Below the pieces are notes generated by a model. That model made no database searches and had not been told where the DNA came from. It saw only the letters and a program-made list of their open reading frames with translations. A DNA stretch of 10,843 nt from an uncultured Oscillospiraceae bacterium (GTDB taxonomy: Bacteria > Bacillota > Clostridia > Oscillospirales > Oscillospiraceae): assembly GCA_934533005.1 (NCBI GenBank), contig CAKTBC010000061.1, positions 1 to 10,843 on the forward strand. Direction: 5' to 3'. Made by a program: the position numbers and the translations under genes. This document shows positions 1 through 4,152 of the stretch, in pieces. The first letter of the stretch is position 1; each line of letters starts with the position of its first letter.

Positions 1-333
1 CTCGCGCTCGGCGCAACGAAGGTGGAAACGTGGTTTCTCGTCTCGCTCAAGGCGGCAAAAAGCGGCGTGATCGCCTCCGTCATCCAGGGCACGGGCCGTG
101 CCGTCGGCGAAGCGATGGCGATCCTCATGGTGGCAGGCAACGTTGCCAATATGCCGTCGCTCTTCACGTCCGTCCGCTTTCTCACAACGGCCATCGTCTC
201 CGAGATGTCCTACGCCGCCTACGGCTCTCTCCAGCGCGACGCGCTCTTCTCCGTGGGTCTGGTGCTGTTCCTCTTCATTCTTCTCATCAACGCCGCTCTG
301 CGGCTTCTCAGCGAAAGGAGCGCTAAAGCATGA
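1..333 (+). CDS. pstC: Phosphate ABC transporter permease PstC, C-terminal part (5' end outside window)
   Basis: Inner-membrane permease subunit of the high-affinity phosphate importer PstSCAB; it pairs with PstA to form the channel driven by PstB. Only the last 110 codons are visible, because the reading frame is open from base 1. The fragment begins with ALGATKVETW and continues with a stretch ending GTGRAVGEAMA. This is the cytoplasmic EAA coupling loop and following helix typical of PstC, where ALGAT and GRA-GE are family hallmarks. Two further hydrophobic segments follow, around the AILMVAGN stretch and the terminal VGLVLFLFILLINAALRLL helix. The stop codon overlaps the pstA start in an ATGA arrangement, so the two permeases are probably translationally coupled. 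A GTG at 22 is an internal valine, not the start. The family assignment is firm; the missing N-terminus and any upstream pstS cannot be judged. Confidence 0.95.
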   Translation, partial: LALGATKVETWFLVSLKAAKSGVIASVIQGTGRAVGEAMAILMVAGNVANMPSLFTSVRFLTTAIVSEMSYAAYGSLQRDALFSVGLVLFLFILLINAALRLLSERSAKA

Positions 334-1163
334 GAAAGCTCCGGGAGATCGTCTTGAAAGCCGCGCTCATCGCTGCGGCGGTGATTACCGGCGGTATTCT
401 GCTCTTCCTGATCGGGATCATTTTAAAGCGCGGCGTGCCGCAGCTCACATGGTCGTTCCTCACGACGGCGACGAGCTACTTGGCCGGAACGACCGGCATT
501 CTCCCCAACATCTGCAACACGCTTTATCTCATTCTCATCGCGATGGGCGTGGCACTCCCGCTCGGCGTGGGCGCTGCGGTATACATCACCGAGTACGCGG
601 AAAATCCCCGCATCGTGCGGCTCATAAGCTTCGCTGCCGAAACGCTCACGGGCATCCCGTCCATCCTCTTCGGACTCATCGGCATGCTGTTCTTCATTAA
701 GCTCGGCGGGCTCAAGCAGGGCGTTCTCGCCGGCGGCCTCACGCTCGCGCTCATGGTGCTTCCCACGGTCATGGCAAACACGCGCGAGAGCCTGCTCGCC
801 GTGCCGAGAGCCTACCGCGAGGGCGCTCTCGCGCTCGGCAGCGGCAAGTGGCACATGGTGCGCACCGTGGTGCTGCCGAACGCTGTGAATGGCATCGTGA
901 CCGGGTGCATCCTCTCCGTCGGCCGCATCACCGGCGAGAGCGCGGCGCTCCTTTTCACCGCGGGCTTCGGTCTGCGGCTGCTGGGATTCAAGGCGGCGCT
1001 CGAATCCTCCTCGGCGTCGCTTTCCGTGGCGCTGTATCTTTATGCAAGCGAGCAGGGCAAGTTTGATATCGCCTTCGGCATCGCGGCGGTGCTGCTCGTG
1101 CTGACGCTCGCGCTCAATCTTCTCGCCTCGCTCACGGCGGGCAGGGCCGGAAAGGAACGGTAA
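330..1163 (+). CDS. pstA: Phosphate ABC transporter permease PstA
   Basis: Second membrane permease of the PstSCAB phosphate importer, 277 residues, the usual size. Hydrophobic segments lie near residues 11-33, 58-83, 100-123, 130-150, 190-213 and 245-270, matching the six-helix PstA plan. The cytoplasmic EAA loop that docks on the ATPase is visible at about 162-192 (YREGALALGSGKWHMVRTVV, then LPNAVNGIVTG). The motif ETLTGIPSILFGL near residue 105 is characteristic of PstA. The start is ATG at 330, overlapping the pstC stop by four bases, with GAAAGGAG at 313-320 as ribosome binding site. pstB follows after seven bases, so pstC-pstA-pstB is one transcription unit. In this family expression normally responds to phosphate starvation, but no Pho box can be seen because the operon promoter is outside the window. 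Confidence 0.97.
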   Translation: MRKLREIVLKAALIAAAVITGGILLFLIGIILKRGVPQLTWSFLTTATSYLAGTTGILPNICNTLYLILIAMGVALPLGVGAAVYITEYAENPRIVRLISFAAETLTGIPSILFGLIGMLFFIKLGGLKQGVLAGGLTLALMVLPTVMANTRESLLAVPRAYREGALALGSGKWHMVRTVVLPNAVNGIVTGCILSVGRITGESAALLFTAGFGLRLLGFKAALESSSASLSVALYLYASEQGKFDIAFGIAAVLLVLTLALNLLASLTAGRAGKER

Positions 1164-1170
1164 AAAATCT

Positions 1171-1926
1171 ATGGAACCCATTCTCGAAACCAAAAAGCTC
1201 GACCTTCGCTACGGCGCGTTTCAGGCGCTCTACGGCATCGATACGGAGATATTTCCCAACGAGATCACAGCGCTCATCGGCCCCTCCGGCTGCGGCAAGT
1301 CCACGTATCTCAAAACGCTCAACCGCATGAACGATCTCGTGCCGGGCTGTAAGATCGACGGCGCGGTGCTCTTCCACGGCCACAACGTTTACGGTGACAA
1401 GATCGACGTTACGGAACTTCGCAGTCATATCGGCATGGTGTTCCAGAAGCCGAACCCGTTCCCGATGAGCATTTATGATAACATCGCCTATGCGCCCCGC
1501 CTGCACGGCGTGCGCGGCCGCGCGGAGCTCGACGAGATCGTCGAAAAATCGCTCAAAAGCGCCGCCATCTGGGACGAGACGAAGGATAAGCTCAAAAAGA
1601 GCGCACTCGGCCTCTCCGGCGGCCAGCAGCAGAGACTCTGTATTGCCCGCGCTCTTGCCGCCGAGCCGGAGGTGCTTTTGATGGACGAGCCGACGAGCGC
1701 GCTCGACCCCATTTCCACCGGGCGCATCGAGGAGCTGGCGCTGGAGCTCAAAAAGACATACACCATCGTCATCGTCACGCACAACATGCAGCAGGCCGCG
1801 CGTATCTCGGATAAGACGGCGTTTTTCCTGCTCGGCAAACTCGTGGAGATGGACGACACGGCAAAAATATTCAACGAAGCCGAGGACAGCCGGACAAGAG
1901 ACTATGTCCAGGGCAAATTCGGCTAA
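1171..1926 (+). CDS. pstB: Phosphate ABC transporter ATP-binding protein PstB
   Basis: Cytoplasmic ATPase that powers phosphate import through PstC-PstA. It has 251 residues, the normal PstB length. All nucleotide-binding motifs are intact: Walker A GPSGCGKST at 37-45, Q-loop Gln92 in VFQKPNPFPMSIYDN, signature LSGGQ at 148-152, Walker B LLMDEP at 169-174, D-loop SALD at 176-179 and switch His204. The QKPNPFPMSIYDN stretch and LNRMNDL after Walker A separate PstB from other ABC ATPases. The start ATG lies eight bases after the pstA stop region, with a modest AAGGAACGG ribosome site. Two in-frame stop codons (TAATAA) end the gene. In many Firmicutes pstB is followed by phoU; here a palindrome-rich non-coding region follows instead, so phoU, if present, is elsewhere. 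Confidence 0.98.
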   Translation: MEPILETKKLDLRYGAFQALYGIDTEIFPNEITALIGPSGCGKSTYLKTLNRMNDLVPGCKIDGAVLFHGHNVYGDKIDVTELRSHIGMVFQKPNPFPMSIYDNIAYAPRLHGVRGRAELDEIVEKSLKSAAIWDETKDKLKKSALGLSGGQQQRLCIARALAAEPEVLLMDEPTSALDPISTGRIEELALELKKTYTIVIVTHNMQQAARISDKTAFFLLGKLVEMDDTAKIFNEAEDSRTRDYVQGKFG

Positions 1927-1932
1927 TAAAAA

Positions 1933-1956
1933 AGGCTCCCTCTGACGAGGGAGCTG
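1933..1956. repeat. Fragment of the GGCTCCCTCTGACGAGGGAG repeat family, forming a hairpin after pstB
   Basis: A 24-base segment identical to the left end of the longer element at 2191-2375 and, inverted, to 4058-4081. It folds into a hairpin with perfect arms GCTCCCTC (1935-1942) and GAGGGAGC (1947-1954) around a TGAC loop. It starts six bases after the pstB stop codon. No run of T follows it directly, so it is not a textbook terminator. It may still protect or end the pst transcript together with the next hairpin. Confidence 0.85.
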
Positions 1957-1988
1957 GAGCGTGTCAAAAAAGTGTTTTTGACACGCTC
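1957..1988. repeat. Perfect inverted repeat, 14-base arms, four-base loop
   Basis: Arms GAGCGTGTCAAAAA (1957-1970) and its exact complement (1975-1988) enclose AGTG. The hairpin begins directly after the repeat fragment that follows pstB. Because the arms contain runs of A and T next to the loop, the transcript of either strand would form the stem but would not end in a free U tract. A role in termination or 3'-end protection of the pst mRNA is possible but not shown. Confidence 0.8.
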
Positions 1989-2023
1989 TCAAACGAGACC
2001 CACTTCGTTGGGCTCTCGTTTGA
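1989..2023. repeat. Imperfect inverted repeat directly abutting the previous hairpin
   Basis: Arms TCAAACGAG (1989-1997) and CTCGTTTGA (2015-2023) pair perfectly. An inner CCCA (1999-2002) pairs with TGGG (2009-2012) across a one-by-two internal loop, leaving CTTCGT as the apical loop. There is no spacer between this structure and the hairpin at 1957-1988. Confidence 0.75.
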
Positions 2024-2031
2024 AGGGGCCG

Positions 2032-2092
2032 CGGCTCGCCGCAGCGCACTCGCTGTGCGCCAGCGGCGCACAACTCGCACGTTTGCGAGCCG
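2032..2092. repeat. Nested inverted repeats
   Basis: Outer arms CGGCTCGC (2032-2039) and GCGAGCCG (2085-2092) enclose an inner hairpin with arms TGTGCGC (2054-2060) and GCGCACA (2066-2072) around CAGCG. An alternative inner pairing, GCGCAC with GTGCGC near 2045-2060, competes with it. No credible coding frame crosses this part. Confidence 0.7.
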
Positions 2093-2098
2093 AGAAGT

Positions 2099-2131
2099 AT
2101 TTTCTCCGACGCACATGTCGCCGGAGAAAAT
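2099..2131. repeat. Inverted repeat with ten-base perfect arms
   Basis: ATTTTCTCCG (2099-2108) pairs with CGGAGAAAAT (2122-2131). A short CGAC/GTCG pairing can extend the stem inward. This is the fourth in the run of adjacent hairpins that starts after pstB. Confidence 0.75.
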
Positions 2132-2144
2132 GATCAAAACTCTA

Positions 2145-2164
2145 TTTGCGCCTGCGGGCGCAAA
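2145..2164. repeat. Inverted repeat with eight-base perfect arms
   Basis: TTTGCGCC (2145-2152) pairs with GGCGCAAA (2157-2164) across a TGCG loop. It is the fifth hairpin of the cluster. The bases 2165-2190 that follow lead into the longer repeat element and show no clear structure. Confidence 0.75.
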
Positions 2165-2190
2165 CTCTGCGAGGCATTTTCGACAGTCTG

Positions 2191-2375
2191 AGGCTCCCTC
2201 TGACGAGGGAGCTGTCAGCGCAGCTGACTGAGGGAGAGAAAAACTGCAAATATCCGCGCAAAACGTCTCTCCCTCCGTCTTTTGCCTGCGGCAAAATCCA
2301 CCCCCACCCCCCTCTCTGTCGCCTCTGGCGACATCTCTCCCCGCCGGGGAGAGTCTGCCCTCGTCAGAGGGAGGC
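2191..2375 (+). repeat. Long palindromic repeat element, copy B (MITE- or REP-like, non-coding)
   Basis: A 185-base element bounded by inverted ends: AGGCTCCCTCTGACGAGGG begins at 2191, and CCCTCGTCAGAGGGAGGC ends at 2375. Inside, in order, are a GTCAGC/GCTGAC hairpin near 2214-2228, a wide AGGGAGAGA...TCTCTCCCT pair (about 2230-2238 with 2266-2274), and then three small hairpins not present in copy C: 2280-2296 (TTTTGCC/GGCAAAA), 2317-2333 (TGTCGCC/GGCGACA) and 2335-2353 (CTCTCCCC/GGGGAGAG). Read in reverse, the element at 3951-4081 has the same left 49 bases or so, the same CCGCGCA in the middle and the same right end. The family relation is therefore clear. The element lies 20 bases beyond the stop codon of the minus-strand gene at 2396-3040. 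No transposase is encoded. Confidence 0.85.
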
Positions 2376-2395
2376 ATTTCTTTTATTGTCTTATA

Positions 2396-3040
2396 TTATA
2401 CCGCCGAGATCTTTCTCTTGATATCCATCGCCACGGCGGAGGCCTTCTCGGCGATATCGCCGAGCGTGTCGCCGCAGGGAATGACCGTGCACTCGTTCAC
2501 TTCCAAATCGCGCTGCACAAGATAGGCGTCCGCGAGCTCCTCCGCAGGAAGACGCAGCACCGGCACGCCGCGCGAGGAAAAGAGCAGCGCCTTGTCCGGC
2601 GATACCTTCCCGCAGAACACGAGCCGCGAAGAGCCGGAGAGCGCGTCCAAATCGGCGAGAGAATCGCGCAGCCCCGGCGCCATGACCGGGATGATACCCG
2701 CCATGCGCGCGATAGCCAGCGTAGCGGAGGGACCCGTGCCGGACGTTGACCCGCCGCCGACGAGCGCGGGGATCTGCGAGCGCGTGCAGCTGCCGCCGCT
2801 GCGGCAGAGCGTTTCCATGTCCTGCTTGGAAAGGCCGGCCTTGAGCCGCCCGTTCACGATGCCGACGCAGCATGGCACGCAGTCGCGCCGGTAAAACGCC
2901 TGCTCGCACTCCTGCAGCGCCTCTAAATTGCGCGGGTACGGCAGCTGCATGAAAAAACCGGTCTCGATGGCGATAATCGGCGTTCCCGCCTTGAGCGACG
3001 CCAGCACCGGCGGACACATATCCAGATATTTGCTTGCCAT
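2396..3040 (-). CDS. Compact pseudouridine-5'-phosphate glycosidase-like protein (PsuG/IndA-like)
   Basis: Resembles the N-terminal two thirds of pseudouridine-5'-phosphate glycosidase, the enzyme that splits pseudouridine 5'-phosphate to uracil and ribose 5-phosphate. Matching features are IIAIET (Glu26, at the position of the family's catalytic Glu), LPYPRN at 33-38, VPCCVGIVNGRLKAGLS at 55-71 (compare GAVPATIAIIGG...GLS), and GIIPVMAPGL followed by an LVFCGK segment and RGVPV. At 214 residues it is far shorter than the usual 300 or so. It lacks the GGVHRG-type loop and the last 80 or so residues. The segment that normally carries a phosphate-binding Lys reads CTRSQIP, with Arg87. The activity may thus be altered or lost. 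The start ATG at 3040 is set by CGGAGG nine bases upstream. No pseudouridine kinase gene is visible. Family recall is from memory; an unrelated fold with a similar N-terminus is possible. Confidence 0.6.
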   Translation of the reverse strand: MASKYLDMCPPVLASLKAGTPIIAIETGFFMQLPYPRNLEALQECEQAFYRRDCVPCCVGIVNGRLKAGLSKQDMETLCRSGGSCTRSQIPALVGGGSTSGTGPSATLAIARMAGIIPVMAPGLRDSLADLDALSGSSRLVFCGKVSPDKALLFSSRGVPVLRLPAEELADAYLVQRDLEVNECTVIPCGDTLGDIAEKASAVAMDIKRKISAV

Positions 3041-3075
3041 AGAGATTGCCTCCGTTTTTCTTTCTAACTAACTAT

Positions 3076-3121
3076 TTATGATACCGTAAAAACACAAATT
3101 ATGATACCGTAAAAACACAAA
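3076..3121. repeat. Perfect 23-bp tandem direct repeat in the divergent promoter region
   Basis: Two identical 23-base units, 3076-3098 and 3099-3121, share the core ATGATACCGTAAAAACAC. A looser third version (ATGCAATACCG) begins at 3124. The repeat lies between the divergent starts at 3040 and 3216 and overlaps the likely minus-strand promoter. The copies look like paired operator sites for an unknown regulator, or a recent tandem duplication. Confidence 0.85.
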
Positions 3122-3129
3122 AAATGCAA
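3101..3129 (-). promoter_or_regulatory. Candidate promoter for the glycosidase-like gene
   Basis: Read on the minus strand, TTGCAT (plus-strand 3124-3129) and TATCAT (3101-3106) are separated by exactly 17 bases. This would start transcription near 3094 and give a leader of about 54 bases containing the second repeat unit. The fit to consensus is moderate and no other evidence supports it. Confidence 0.5.
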
Positions 3130-3175
3130 TACCGCGGAAAATTCCCGGCTTGTTCATGCATTTGTCACAACTCCT

Positions 3176-3184
3176 TGCTATAAT
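3176..3184 (+). promoter_or_regulatory. Extended -10 promoter element for the PDZ gene
   Basis: TGCTATAAT is a perfect extended -10 element (TGn followed by TATAAT), giving a start near 3191 and a leader of about 25 bases. The hexamer 17 bases upstream is ATGCAT, a poor -35, which fits promoters that rely on the extended -10. Confidence 0.65.
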
Positions 3185-3215
3185 AAGCCCAAAATCTTGG
3201 AAAGGAGCGGCAGGT

Positions 3216-3941
3216 ATGAGCGAAAAACCCATGCGCGAACGATCCGTCGGCTTTACCGACGCAAGCTATATACGCCAGGACGACGCGCCGAACATGCCGC
3301 GCTGCTACTCCTTTACGGAAGAAAAATCGTCCGGCACGAAAAAGACGGTCTCGCCGCTGCGCGTGGCGGGGCTTTGTCTCGCGTTTTTCGTGCTCGGCTC
3401 GCTGCTCACCTCGGCGCTCTCCGATGCAGAACAGCCCGCCGCGGCCACCAAAACGGCCATGCCCTCCGCCACGCCGGAGGCGGCCTTTGCCGCCGAAGAT
3501 ATTTCCGGCAGCGCGGCGATCTCCGCCGCCGTAAACGCCGATACGCCCCCCTCCGCGACGAGCGCTCCGTCCGGGGAGCGCCCCTATCTCGGCCTGATCG
3601 TCCAGACTGTGAGCTGCGCCGCGGCGGAATATTATAACCGCTCCGACAGCAACGCCATGGTGCCCGGCGTACAGGTTTATGCCGTGGAGGACGGCAGCCC
3701 GGCATGTCTCGCGGGGCTTTGCAGCGGCGATATCATCATCCGGCTCGACGGCACCGACATTGCCTCCGCCGCCGATCTCACCGCCGCGGAAAATACCCTC
3801 TCCCCCGGCTATGAAGCGGTGCTCACCGTGTATCGCGCCGGAGAATACCGGGATGTTCCGGTCGTGTTCGGCACTCTTCCCGAAGAGTGCGCCGAAGAGG
3901 ACGAGGACGAAGCCTGGTGTGATTTTGATAACGCTTGGTAA
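3216..3941 (+). CDS. Membrane-anchored PDZ domain protein
   Basis: 241-residue protein with a short cytosolic N-terminus (1-49), one transmembrane segment at about 50-68 (VAGLCLAFFVLGSLLTSAL), a low-complexity Ala/Ser/Thr/Pro linker (69-121), a PDZ domain at about 122-225 and an acidic tail ending EEDEDEAWCDFDNAW. The PDZ call rests on RPYLGLIV, the GVQVYAVEDGSPACLAGLCSGDIIIRLDGTDIASAADL block and the closing VPVVFGTL strand. This is the pattern of the substrate-binding PDZ domain of HtrA/DegP proteases. No Ser-His-Asp protease domain is present, so it would bind extracytoplasmic protein ends rather than cut them. The start is ATG 3216, with AAAGGAG at 3201-3207; an in-frame TTG at 3150 lies upstream of the promoter and is rejected. 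It is divergent from the glycosidase-like gene, and its cellular role is unknown. Confidence 0.8.
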   Translation: MSEKPMRERSVGFTDASYIRQDDAPNMPRCYSFTEEKSSGTKKTVSPLRVAGLCLAFFVLGSLLTSALSDAEQPAAATKTAMPSATPEAAFAAEDISGSAAISAAVNADTPPSATSAPSGERPYLGLIVQTVSCAAAEYYNRSDSNAMVPGVQVYAVEDGSPACLAGLCSGDIIIRLDGTDIASAADLTAAENTLSPGYEAVLTVYRAGEYRDVPVVFGTLPEECAEEDEDEAWCDFDNAW

Positions 3942-3950
3942 TATTTAAAA

Positions 3951-4081
3951 GCCTCCCTCTGACGAGGGAGGTGACACGGCGTAAGCCGTGACGGAGGGAG
4001 AGAATCTTTTCTGCGCGGAAAGTGTTCGCTTTTCTCTCCCTCAGTCAGCTGCGCTGACAGCTCCCTCGTCAGAGGGAGCCT
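3951..4081 (-). repeat. Palindromic repeat element, copy C, inverted relative to copy B
   Basis: 131-base element starting nine bases after the PDZ gene stop. Its ends are GCCTCCCTCTGACGAGGGAG (3951-3970) and the inverted 24-base segment 4058-4081. Inside are a CACGGC/GCCGTG hairpin (about 3975-3990), a wide GAGGGAGA...TCTCCCTC pair and a GTCAGC/GCTGAC hairpin near 4043-4058. Read on the minus strand it matches copy B at both ends and in the middle, but it has a different hairpin where B carries its three small ones. Confidence 0.85.
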
Positions 4082-4090
4082 ATTGGATAG

Positions 4091-4114
4091 GCCTCCCCTG
4101 AGGGAGGCTTTTTT
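4091..4114 (+). terminator. Intrinsic terminator after the PDZ gene and repeat element
   Basis: Stem GCCTCCC (4091-4097) and GGGAGGC (4102-4108) with loop CTGA, followed directly by six T (4109-4114). It would stop transcription coming from the PDZ gene before the mfd promoter. Confidence 0.8.
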
Positions 4115-4115
4115 C

Positions 4116-4144
4116 TTGCAAACGACACGAAAAAGGTGTATTCT
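4116..4144 (+). promoter_or_regulatory. Candidate mfd promoter, predicting a nearly leaderless mRNA
   Basis: TTGCAA (4116-4121) and TATTCT (4139-4144) are separated by 17 bases. The predicted start is near 4151, only about two bases before the mfd ATG at 4153. No good Shine-Dalgarno site stands close to that ATG; the nearest purine run (AAAAAGGTG) ends 14 bases before it. A second -10-like TATACT at 4146-4151 would start transcription inside the gene. Confidence 0.5.
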
Positions 4145-4152
4145 CTATACTT

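Noticed and set aside
1132..2073. Minus-strand open frame over pstB and the hairpin cluster
   Set aside because: It is antisense to intact PstB motifs and is read through palindromes; no protein family recognised.
2298..2312. C-rich run that could be a G-quadruplex on the minus strand
   Set aside because: Only three G runs are present, one of them short; four clean runs are not available.
3064..3072. CTAACTAAC, resembling the half sites of the feoA dyads, near the glycosidase-like gene
   Set aside because: The halves are direct and adjacent, without the GTTAG-N6-CTAAC dyad; best treated as chance.
3150..3215. Upstream in-frame TTG start for the PDZ gene, adding 22 residues
   Set aside because: It lies upstream of the extended -10 element at 3176-3184 and has no ribosome site, whereas ATG 3216 is preceded by AAAGGAG.
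1933..4081. Possible CRISPR array because of recurring GAGGGAG-type repeats
   Set aside because: Copies are inverted, few and irregularly spaced, with internal hairpins and no equal-length spacers or cas genes.
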